NCBI GenBank assembly: GCA_905193085.1 | Contig: CAJJNI010000019.1 | Span: 1-18,104 of the forward strand | Direction of reading: 5' to 3' | Length of the DNA stretch: 18,104 nt | Source of the DNA: an uncultured Lachnospiraceae bacterium | Lineage (GTDB): Bacteria > Bacillota > Clostridia > Lachnospirales > Lachnospiraceae | In this document: positions 8,034 to 14,388 of the stretch, piece by piece | Numbering within the stretch: position 1 is the stretch's first letter | Layout: each line of letters starts with the position of its first letter | Position numbers and translations under genes: made by a program | The notes under the pieces: generated by a model | Told to the model about the DNA's origin: nothing | Database searches by the model: none | Seen by the model: the letters and a program-made list of their open reading frames with translations, nothing else

Positions 8034-8059
8034 GCTGCACAAGTAGCGGCCTGTGCAGC
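8034..8059. repeat. 8-bp inverted repeat (hairpin), GCTGCACA/TGTGCAGC
   Basis: GCTGCACA at 8034-8041 and TGTGCAGC at 8052-8059 are perfectly complementary around a 10-base loop. No U-tract follows, so it is not a terminator. It lies just after the long hairpin and may belong to the same structured element; function unknown. Confidence 0.5.
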
Positions 8060-8199
8060 GTGAGTTATGAAAATTATACTAGCAACTGCTAATACAATAA
8101 ATATGGTAATTTAATTAAGTGATATTTGTATGTTTGAAATGTGAAATAATTGTGAACAATTAAGTTCTTATGTGTGGAATTTTCTTCGTTTGTTACAAT

Positions 8200-8216
8200 T
8201 GTAACTGAAATGTAAC
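8200..8216 (+). promoter_or_regulatory. WalR-type (YycF) binding site, TGTAAC-N5-TGTAAC
   Basis: Two identical TGTAAC hexamers (8200-8205 and 8211-8216) separated by 5 bases match the WalR consensus TGTWAH-N5-TGTWAH known from Bacillus and Staphylococcus. A third hexamer TGTTAC (8191-8196) makes GTTACAATTGTAAC (8192-8205) a perfect palindrome. The site ends 17 bases before the -35 of the next promoter, a normal place for an activator. The controlled gene is a secreted M23 wall hydrolase, the classic WalR target class. A separate palindrome AATTGT-GA-ACAATT lies at 8148-8161. Confidence 0.55.
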
Positions 8217-8233
8217 AAAATCTTTAAAAATAC

Positions 8234-8262
8234 TTGAAAAATATATTAATAATGTGTATTAT
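8234..8262 (+). promoter_or_regulatory. Sigma-A promoter of the M23 hydrolase gene
   Basis: TTGAAA (8234-8239), exactly 17 bases, TATTAT (8257-8262). Transcription would start near 8269, leaving a leader of about 60 bases before the TTG start codon at 8332; the leader contains another GTAACAAA (8274-8281). Confidence 0.6.
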
Positions 8263-8331
8263 AAAATCTATGGGTAACAAATATTTTTTATGTAATAAAA
8301 GGTAATAATTGTAAGAATAGAGGAAATAACA

Positions 8332-9591
8332 TTGAAAAGAATTAAAAAGGCAATGCTAAGAAACATTTGTGCAGTTTTAGCAGTTGTAGGAAGTGTAACT
8401 TATATACTTGGTCCTGTAAATGTTGAGGCTGATGAGTATTATGAAATAGTTGTTGATGGTAAATCATATGGTAGTTACGGAACAAAAAATGAAGCAACTG
8501 AAGCTGTAATAGAGGCAAGAGTTAAGGCTAATGAGAAAAGTGAAGATTTAGTATTATCAGATTTTTCTTATGAAATTCAGCAGACAGATAAGAAGAGCAG
8601 AACTTCACAGGAAAGCACTGTGGACGAGCTGTGTGAATTAATGTTAGACAACAAAATGGAAAATGTTGTAAGCGGGTATCTTTTAAAAATGGAAGGAAGC
8701 AGCATTATGCTTGAAAACAGAGATGCAGTTTTCAGTGTTCTCGACAAGGTCGTTGACACACAGGACCCTTACAATGAATTTTCAATTGTGTTGGAAGATG
8801 GAATAGAAGAAGGCCAGAATATAGTAACTGCAAGAATTTCTCCTGTAACACCTGAGATAGCCGGTGATGTTACAGCACTGACATTTGCAAAAGATATAGT
8901 TGCTGTGCAGGCATATGGTGTGTCAGATGAGATAATGTCAGTAGATGATGCGGTAGCACAGATTCTTCAGGAAAACAGAATTGGAATTTATGTTACAAGA
9001 AAAGAGCAGTATACAGAAGAATATACACTTGATACGCAGTATATAGAAGAAGATGACTGGTATGCTTCAGAAAAAGAAGTTGTGCAGGAAGGCAGTGTAG
9101 GTATACATGATGTAACTGCGTTGGTTACATACATTAACGGAACAGAGACAGGAAGAGAAATAACTTCTGATACAGTTGTATCAGAGCCAGTTGCAAAAAT
9201 TGTTAAAGTTGGAACAAAAGAAAAGCCTACATTTATAAAACCTCTTAACGGAGGTTCGTTCAGTTCTGGATTTGGCAGCAGATGGGGACGGGCTCACGAA
9301 GGTGTTGACTGGTCATGTTCTGTTGGAACAACAGTTTTTGCCTCCTGTAAGGGAACTGTGGTATATGCCGGCTGGCAGAATGGATATGGAAATACAATAA
9401 TAATAAGCCATGGAGACGGACTTAAGACAAGATATGCACATTTAAGTTCAATTCTTGTATCCAACGGACAGTCAGTAGAACAGGGAACTACAATTGGAAA
9501 GAGCGGAAATACAGGTAATTCAACAGGACCGCATCTTCATTTTGAAATACTTTTAGATGGAGAGCCGGTTAATCCTCTGAACTATCTGTAA
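8332..9591 (+). CDS. Secreted G5-domain M23 family metallopeptidase (peptidoglycan hydrolase)
   Basis: A 419-residue exported protein. An N-terminal signal or anchor sequence (Lys/Arg-rich residues 2-10, hydrophobic 11-28, likely processed near VEA-DE at 33-34) is followed by an uncharacterised region (35-220), a G5-like domain (about 225-295, YIEEDDWYASEKEVVQEG segment) that binds wall polymers in other proteins, and a C-terminal M23 (LytM-type) endopeptidase domain (300-419). Zinc ligands are His322 and Asp326 (HEGVD) and His403 (HLHFE); His370 (YAHLSS) and His401 are the catalytic histidines. All are present, so the enzyme should be active, cleaving peptide cross-bridges of peptidoglycan outside the membrane. 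The start is TTG at 8332, chosen because AGAGGA at 8319-8324 is 7 bases upstream and the charged part of the signal needs these residues; an ATG at 8353 has poorer spacing. A WalR-type site lies upstream. Confidence 0.9.
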   Translation: MKRIKKAMLRNICAVLAVVGSVTYILGPVNVEADEYYEIVVDGKSYGSYGTKNEATEAVIEARVKANEKSEDLVLSDFSYEIQQTDKKSRTSQESTVDELCELMLDNKMENVVSGYLLKMEGSSIMLENRDAVFSVLDKVVDTQDPYNEFSIVLEDGIEEGQNIVTARISPVTPEIAGDVTALTFAKDIVAVQAYGVSDEIMSVDDAVAQILQENRIGIYVTRKEQYTEEYTLDTQYIEEDDWYASEKEVVQEGSVGIHDVTALVTYINGTETGREITSDTVVSEPVAKIVKVGTKEKPTFIKPLNGGSFSSGFGSRWGRAHEGVDWSCSVGTTVFASCKGTVVYAGWQNGYGNTIIISHGDGLKTRYAHLSSILVSNGQSVEQGTTIGKSGNTGNSTGPHLHFEILLDGEPVNPLNYL

Positions 9592-9600
9592 TAAAATTTG

Positions 9601-9621
9601 ATAAGTTGAGCCTTATTTTTT
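9601..9621 (+). terminator. Weak terminator after the M23 gene
   Basis: ATAAG (9601-9605) pairs with CTTAT (9612-9616) around a 6-base loop and runs into six to seven T. The stem is only 5 bp and AT-rich, so efficiency is doubtful. Confidence 0.35.
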
Positions 9622-9635
9622 GTGAGAATTTTTAA

Positions 9636-9663
9636 TTTACTTTTGTGAAAAATGTGATATAAT
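9636..9663 (+). promoter_or_regulatory. Extended -10 sigma-A promoter of murA
   Basis: A perfect TATAAT (9658-9663) preceded by TGA (9655-9657) forms an extended -10; a weak TTTACT (9636-9641) lies 16 bases upstream. The murA ATG follows 59 bases downstream. Confidence 0.7.
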
Positions 9664-9722
9664 AAAGAATAGTATGATTTGACTTGGATTAGATTAGATT
9701 CTTTAAAATTTGAGGTGCGCTT

Positions 9723-11057
9723 ATGAATCAGCATATAGATAATGAATTGAGTTCTGTTCCAATGCAGGAACAGTATATAATAAAAGGTGGAGTTCCGTTA
9801 GTCGGAGAAGTAGAAATCGGTGGGGCAAAGAATGCTGCATTAGGTATTCTTGCGGCCGCAATTATGGCAGATGAGCCAGTTTTAGTAGAAAATTTACCTG
9901 ATGTACAGGATATAAGATACATGTTGAAAGCTATAGAAGGTATGGGAGCAATCGTGGACAGAATAGATGCACATACAGTTCGTATTAATGGCTCAACAAT
10001 AGAGAATTTATGTATAGATTATGACTATATCAAGAAAATTCGTGCATCTTACTATCTTCTTGGTGCATTATTGGGAAAATACAGAAGAGCAGAAGTTGCA
10101 AGACCAGGCGGCTGTGAAATAGGAAGCCGTCCTATTGATTTGCACATAAAAGGTTTTGAAGCTCTGGGAGCACAGGTGGACTTGGAAGGTGGTCTTATTA
10201 TGGCAAGAGCAGACCAGCTTGCAGGTGCGCATATCTATTTAGATGTAGTATCTGTAGGAGCAACAATTAATATAATGATGGCTGCTGTTATGGCAGAGGG
10301 AAGAACTGTCATTGAGAATGCAGCAAGAGAGCCGCATATAGTTGATGTTGCCAATTTTCTTAACAGTATGGGTGCAAGTATTAAAGGTGCCGGAACAGAT
10401 GTTATCCGCATTAAAGGTGTGGAACATCTGCATAAGACAGAGTATTCAATTATACCTGATCAGATAGAAGCCGGAACATTTATGGTAGCAGCAGCCGCTA
10501 CGAAGGGTGATATCATTGTGAAAAATGTTATCCCTAAGCATTTAGAGGCTATAGGTGCGAAGCTTATAGAGATTGGCTGCGAAGTTGAAGAGTTTGATGA
10601 TGTTGTTCGTGTTGTAGCTTCAAAAGGGTTAAAACACACCAATATAAAAACATTGCCATATCCGGGATTTCCTACAGATATGCAGCCACAGATGTCTACT
10701 GTGCTTGCTATATCCAATGGAATCAGTATTGTTACTGAAAGTATATTTGAGAATCGTTTCAAATATGTAGATGAGCTTACCCGCATGGGAGCTAAGATAA
10801 AGGTGGAAGGAAACACCGCTATTATAGAGGGTGTTGAGCGTCTTACAGGTGCGGCCGTTTCAGCTCCTGATTTAAGAGCCGGAGCAGCGCTTGTCATTGC
10901 AGGTCTTGCAGCTGAAGGGATTACAATTGTAGAAGATATTGTATATATTCAGCGCGGTTATGAGAATTTTGAAGAGAAGCTCAGAATGCTTGGAGCACAG
11001 ATAGAAAAAGTAACAACAGAGAAAGAAATTCAGAAATTTAAATTAAAAGTCGGATAA
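9723..11057 (+). CDS. murA: UDP-N-acetylglucosamine 1-carboxyvinyltransferase
   Basis: MurA transfers enolpyruvate from PEP to UDP-GlcNAc in the cytoplasm, the committed step of peptidoglycan synthesis. The 444-residue sequence shows the substrate-binding Lys-Asn pair GGAKNAA (Lys36, Asn37), the active-site loop ARPGGCEIGSRP with Cys131 (the cysteine that fosfomycin alkylates; an Asp here would give natural resistance), and FPTDMQPQ with catalytic Asp319. It is slightly longer than usual owing to about 15 extra N-terminal residues before the conserved YIIKGG. The ATG at 9723 has GAGGTG at 9712-9717. Clostridia and bacilli often carry two murA paralogues; which one this is cannot be told from this window. 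It has its own promoter and a strong terminator, and its neighbour is a peptidoglycan hydrolase. Confidence 0.97.
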   Translation: MNQHIDNELSSVPMQEQYIIKGGVPLVGEVEIGGAKNAALGILAAAIMADEPVLVENLPDVQDIRYMLKAIEGMGAIVDRIDAHTVRINGSTIENLCIDYDYIKKIRASYYLLGALLGKYRRAEVARPGGCEIGSRPIDLHIKGFEALGAQVDLEGGLIMARADQLAGAHIYLDVVSVGATINIMMAAVMAEGRTVIENAAREPHIVDVANFLNSMGASIKGAGTDVIRIKGVEHLHKTEYSIIPDQIEAGTFMVAAAATKGDIIVKNVIPKHLEAIGAKLIEIGCEVEEFDDVVRVVASKGLKHTNIKTLPYPGFPTDMQPQMSTVLAISNGISIVTESIFENRFKYVDELTRMGAKIKVEGNTAIIEGVERLTGAAVSAPDLRAGAALVIAGLAAEGITIVEDIVYIQRGYENFEEKLRMLGAQIEKVTTEKEIQKFKLKVG

Positions 11058-11075
11058 AATATAAATCGATTATGC

Positions 11076-11112
11076 AAAGCTGTTGCACTCATGTCAGTGT
11101 GGCAGCTTTTTT
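11076..11112 (+). terminator. Intrinsic terminator of murA
   Basis: AAAGCTG (11076-11082) and CACT pair with AGTG and CAGCTTT (11103-11109), a long stem with a symmetric internal loop, ending in six T (11107-11112). It lies 19 bases after the murA stop. Confidence 0.85.
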
Positions 11113-11249
11113 GTTTGATTTGTTAAGTTTGTTACAGTTTTGCATCTTGCTTTTTTGTCCATATCAGGGTTGAAAGAAATGTCTTTTATACATTTACTAT
11201 AATTTATTTCTCGAAATGTGATTAAATTGCAAATAAAAATATATAATAA

Positions 11250-11297
11250 AAAGAACTACGGCAACATAAAGAAAATCTTTCGTTACCGCAGTTCTTT
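11250..11297 (-). terminator. Intrinsic terminator of the HD-GYP gene (minus strand)
   Basis: AAAGAACT..CGG..AAC (11250-11265) pairs with GTT..CCG..AGTTCTTT (11282-11297). Read on the minus strand the stem is followed by a T-rich tail (reverse of 11236-11254), fitting termination of the gene ending at 11392. The roughly 95-base 3' leader-out also holds two 5-bp hairpins (GCGGA/TCCGC at 11343-11357 and TATCC/GGATA at 11372-11386). The rest of the 334-base gap (11113-11249) shows nothing else. Confidence 0.75.
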
Positions 11298-11391
11298 GTT
11301 GGGGGTGTGTGTGATTTTTAATATAAGAAGTATGGAAAATCCGCGGATCTGGTCCGCAACCAATCTGTGAATATCCGTTTTGGATAATTCG

Positions 11392-12453
11392 TTAAATTAT
11401 CTCGGTAATTTCCACATCTAATCTCTTTGATAAATCAATATAGTCATCGCCTATTTTTATCATAGGACGAGAAAGATTATTTCTGTTAATCATAACAACT
11501 TCGCCAACCTGTCCGTCAGAAAGGCGAACATTATTGTTCATATAAGATGAACCGATTCTTTCCAGGAATGTAAGTATATATTGAGGGTCATATTTCTGAA
11601 GACCTTCCTCTTCAAAAATAGAGATAACCTTAAATGGACATAAACCTTTTCTGTAAACTCGTGCTGAAGTCATGGCATCATAAACATCGGCAATTGCCAC
11701 AAGTTTTGCAAATTCTGTTATTTCTACTGCAGAAAGACCATTAGGATATCCTGAACCATCACATCTTTCATGATGCTGTAAAGCTGTGAGTTTTACCCTT
11801 TCATCAAGATTCTGATGCTTGAGAATATCAAAACCTCTCTGTGAATGGCTTTTCATAATATTAAATTCTTCTGGAGTAAGTTTGCCCGGTTTTTTGATGA
11901 CTTCATCAGGAATACCGATTTTGCCAATATCATGAAGCAGTCCCGCTAAAACTAAAACTTCACTGTCTTCTTTCGATAAATGAAGCCAGCCGGCCATTAC
12001 ATGACAAATTAATGCAACATTCATGCAGTGAGCATATGTAGAATCATCATATGAACGCATGTTATGTATCATATCAAAAATTTCAATACTTGTTGCTCTT
12101 GCAGGAATCATGTCACCTGTCTGTGCAATAAGTTTATTTGTGTCAACCGGTTTATCACTCAGTAGGTCGTCCATTGCACCATGAAGAATTTCAGTATTAT
12201 CAGAGAATTTTTCCTTGAATACGCGGAAATTCTTGCTGTGTGTGATTTTCTCAGAGTAGCTTTCGTTACCTGATGGAACAGAAGTAATAGGACCAACGAC
12301 ATTAACTTCTGAAATGGAATTTGTCTTTAACTGTTCGATAAGAAAGTCTGTTAAAGTAGTATTTGCTGCTATAATAAGCTGGTTGCTGAGTGTAATGATG
12401 TCAGAAGCGACCACCATACCAGGGAGCAGATCTTTAGTATAAACAATTCCCAT
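11392..12453 (-). CDS. HD-GYP domain protein, probable cyclic-di-GMP phosphodiesterase
   Basis: A 353-residue cytoplasmic protein with no membrane segment. Residues 1-60 form a small beta-rich N-terminal region common in this family (LLPGMVVASDI). Residues 120-290 carry the HD-GYP domain: His142, LLHDIGKIGIPDE (His174-Asp175), HSQRGFDIL (from His203), QHHERCDGSGYPNGL (His227, His228, GYP 235-237) and ADVYDAMTS (Asp257). All metal ligands are present, so hydrolysis of cyclic-di-GMP, controlling motility or surface traits, is expected; the substrate is inferred from the family. A C-terminal tail (about 310-353, VRLSDGQVGEVVMINRN) looks like a small beta domain. The minus-strand start has GAGGG 7-8 bases upstream (complement of 12461-12465). 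It is transcribed divergently from the pseudouridine synthase gene with its own consensus promoter. Confidence 0.9.
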   Translation of the reverse strand: MGIVYTKDLLPGMVVASDIITLSNQLIIAANTTLTDFLIEQLKTNSISEVNVVGPITSVPSGNESYSEKITHSKNFRVFKEKFSDNTEILHGAMDDLLSDKPVDTNKLIAQTGDMIPARATSIEIFDMIHNMRSYDDSTYAHCMNVALICHVMAGWLHLSKEDSEVLVLAGLLHDIGKIGIPDEVIKKPGKLTPEEFNIMKSHSQRGFDILKHQNLDERVKLTALQHHERCDGSGYPNGLSAVEITEFAKLVAIADVYDAMTSARVYRKGLCPFKVISIFEEEGLQKYDPQYILTFLERIGSSYMNNNVRLSDGQVGEVVMINRNNLSRPMIKIGDDYIDLSKRLDVEITEII

Positions 12454-12500
12454 ATATTTTCCCTCACTTTATAAAATTATTCAACTGCCTTAATATACTA

Positions 12501-12529
12501 AGTATAAGAAAAGTTCAATCTGTTGTCAA
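12501..12529 (-). promoter_or_regulatory. Consensus sigma-A promoter of the HD-GYP gene
   Basis: On the minus strand: TTGACA (complement of 12524-12529), exactly 17 bases, TATACT (complement of 12501-12506). On the plus strand the -10 region is part of a 13-base palindrome TATACT-A-AGTATA (12494-12506), which could also be an operator. Confidence 0.85.
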
Positions 12530-12562
12530 GTACAGCATTGTTAAAAATATGCAAAAAATCCA

Positions 12563-12591
12563 TTGTTATGAGTGTGTTTTGATGATAAAAT
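12563..12591 (+). promoter_or_regulatory. Extended -10 promoter of the pseudouridine synthase gene
   Basis: TTGTTA (12563-12568), 17 bases, TAAAAT (12586-12591), with TGA immediately before the -10 (12583-12585). The gene starts 30 bases later. Confidence 0.55.
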
Positions 12592-12620
12592 GTAAAAAAA
12601 TAATAAGTTGAGGTCAGTAA

Positions 12621-13286
12621 ATGAAAAAAATTAACATTATATATGAGGATAAATATATTATTGTCTGTCACAAACAGGCAGGAGTGGCTGTACAGACAAA
12701 AAATATCAGACAGCAGGATTTAGAAGGAATGCTGTTAAATGAATTAGCTTCGCGTGGTGAAAAGCCGGAAATATATGTAGTTCACAGACTGGACCAGCCT
12801 GTTGAAGGAATTATAGTTTTTGCAAAGACAAAAGAAGCGGCTTCATCTTTGAGCAGGCAATTTGCAAAAAAAGACATGGTTAAAGAATATTTTGCTGTTG
12901 TGAGTGGGAAATTTGATGAAAAAGATGTTCATTTAGAAGACTATCTTTTAAAGGACGGAAAAAGTAATACTTCACATGTTGTCGATAGCAGTAATTTACA
13001 GGCAAAGATTGCTGTGCTTGATTTGAAAGTGATAAAAGATATTGGGGATAATCAGCTTGTTAAAATACATTTAAAGACAGGCCGGCATCACCAAATCAGG
13101 GTTCAGCTTGCAAACAGCGGGCACCCTATAATCGGGGACAAAAAATACAATCCTGATTATGTAAACCAAAAAGGTTTTGTTCAGACAGCACTCTGTGCAC
13201 ACCGAATAGTGTTTGAACATCCAGAAACTAAGAAAATTATGGAGTTTAGCGTACAGCCGGAGGCAGAAACCTTTTACGGAAATTGA
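12621..13286 (+). CDS. Small RluA-like RNA pseudouridine synthase
   Basis: Converts a uridine to pseudouridine in rRNA or tRNA; target not predictable here. The 221-residue protein lacks the N-terminal S4 RNA-binding domain of longer RluA/RluD enzymes and consists of the catalytic fold only. The catalytic Asp58 lies in HRLDQPVEGIIVFAKT (55-70), where the family norm is HRLDRxTSG; the arginine after Asp is replaced by Gln. KEYFAVVSG (about 88-96) and the RNA-contact motif LKTGRHHQIRVQL (with His for the usual Thr) are also recognisable. GAGG at 12610-12613 gives 7-base spacing to the ATG. The gene after it is 85 bases away with a different promoter type. Such short RluA variants are widespread in Firmicutes. 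Confidence 0.85.
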   Translation: MKKINIIYEDKYIIVCHKQAGVAVQTKNIRQQDLEGMLLNELASRGEKPEIYVVHRLDQPVEGIIVFAKTKEAASSLSRQFAKKDMVKEYFAVVSGKFDEKDVHLEDYLLKDGKSNTSHVVDSSNLQAKIAVLDLKVIKDIGDNQLVKIHLKTGRHHQIRVQLANSGHPIIGDKKYNPDYVNQKGFVQTALCAHRIVFEHPETKKIMEFSVQPEAETFYGN

Positions 13287-13306
13287 TAATTTTGCGGAGC
13301 CATCAT

Positions 13307-13335
13307 TCATACTTTCAGTTGTTTTCTCATACATT
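13307..13335 (+). promoter_or_regulatory. Sigma-E-like (mother cell sporulation) promoter of the CotS-family gene
   Basis: TCATACT (13307-13313) fits the Bacillus sigma-E -35 KMATATT at six of seven positions. After exactly 14 bases, CATACATT (13328-13335) fits the -10 CATACAnT fully. The predicted start lies about 30 bases before the ATG at 13372, and the gene encodes a spore-coat-type kinase, the kind of gene sigma-E controls. Confidence 0.55.
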
Positions 13336-13371
13336 GTTACTATTCACATGTAAGGTGAAAAGGAGGAGAAA

Positions 13372-14322
13372 ATGAACGAAAAAGATTTAAAAATTTTGGA
13401 ACAGTATGATTTGCAGATGGAAAAAATTTATCGTGGAAGAGGCAGTTATTTGTGCGAAGCTGTAGGAAATATTTATTTGTTCAGAGAATATCATGTGTCA
13501 GAAGAAAAAGCATGTGCAATAGCACAGATAGTTGATGCTGTGAGTGATGGCACAGATATTCTGGCAGATAAATTTATAAGGAATAAAGAAGGAAATTATA
13601 TAAGCCGGGACAGGGACAAAATCGGATTTGTCTTAAAAAAATGGTGCCGGGCAAGAGAATGTGATACAAAAAATATTGATGAAATATTAACAGTTGTGCA
13701 TCATATGGCAAAACTGCATAAAAAATCAGATGAAATAGGTCAGGTTGAATTAAATCAGAATCCTAAAATCTGCCGTGAAGAATTTGAAAAGCGTATAAAA
13801 GAAATGAAAAAAGTACGCAATTATATAGTTAAGAAAAAAAGCAAAACAGAGTTTGAACTTCTTTATCTAAAAAGCTTTGACAAATATATGCTTGTTGCGG
13901 TAAAGGCACTTGAAGATGTATCAAAATTAAAAGAAAGACCGTTGGAATTATGTCATGGTGATTTTACACAGCACAATGCACTTATAGGAGAAAATGGTAT
14001 ATACATAGTTAATTTCGAAAAATGCCATTATGGTTCACAGATGGAAGATTTATATTTATTTATGCGTAAAATTCTTGAAAAACATGAGTGGAATATAGAA
14101 ATTGGAAAGAAAATGCTTAATGCTTATATTCAGGAAAAACCGCTTGATAATAATCAGAAACAGGAGTTGTATCTGAGATTTTTATTTCCTGAAAAATTCT
14201 GGAAAATATCAAATCACTATTATAATTCAAGAAAAGTGTGGGGGATAGAAAGAAACAAAGGAAAACTGAATAAATTAAATGAGCAGATGGACATAAAACA
14301 AAAATTTGTTTATGGACTTTAA
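13372..14322 (+). CDS. CotS-family spore coat kinase-like protein
   Basis: A 316-residue protein of the CotS/YutH (aminoglycoside phosphotransferase-like) fold. The catalytic loop is LCHGDFTQHN (193-202; His195, Asp197, Asn202), followed by IVNFEKC (212-218) and DLYLFMRKILEKHEW (226-240), a stretch very characteristic of CotS proteins. The second metal-site motif, usually IDFD or close, reads Asn214-Phe-Glu216, so activity may be altered or lost. No signal peptide or membrane segment, as expected for a protein made in the mother cell and laid on the spore coat. GGAGGAG at 13362-13368 is a strong ribosome site. The sigma-E-like promoter upstream fits sporulation timing. Its substrate is unknown; coat kinases may phosphorylate coat proteins or polysaccharide, but that is inference. 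Confidence 0.8.
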   Translation: MNEKDLKILEQYDLQMEKIYRGRGSYLCEAVGNIYLFREYHVSEEKACAIAQIVDAVSDGTDILADKFIRNKEGNYISRDRDKIGFVLKKWCRARECDTKNIDEILTVVHHMAKLHKKSDEIGQVELNQNPKICREEFEKRIKEMKKVRNYIVKKKSKTEFELLYLKSFDKYMLVAVKALEDVSKLKERPLELCHGDFTQHNALIGENGIYIVNFEKCHYGSQMEDLYLFMRKILEKHEWNIEIGKKMLNAYIQEKPLDNNQKQELYLRFLFPEKFWKISNHYYNSRKVWGIERNKGKLNKLNEQMDIKQKFVYGL

Positions 14323-14341
14323 GAGGTATTTCCTGTATAAT
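14313..14341 (+). promoter_or_regulatory. Promoter of the PEGA lipoprotein gene
   Basis: TGGACT (14313-14318), 17 bases, perfect TATAAT (14336-14341). The -35 overlaps the last codons of the CotS-family gene. The leader to the TTG start is about 40 bases. Confidence 0.6.
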
Positions 14342-14388
14342 ATAAGGGTAGTAAAATAATAAGATTAAAACGGCAAAGGGGTGAAATC

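Noticed and set aside
7736..8060. CRISPR array or retron in the structured gap after uvrA
   Set aside because: No regularly spaced direct repeats, no reverse transcriptase or cas gene within the window; the signal is inverted, not direct, repetition.
8154..8167. GAAC-N6-GTTC as an SOS box before the M23 gene
   Set aside because: The spacer is 6 rather than 4 bases and the gene is not a DNA-repair gene; it is also explained by the AATTGTGAACAATT palindrome.
10460..10897. 145-codon minus-strand frame inside murA
   Set aside because: Antisense to conserved MurA sequence, no family resemblance.
11170..11203. TTGAAA ... TATAAT as a plus-strand promoter downstream of murA
   Set aside because: The spacer is 22 bases and no plus-strand gene follows.
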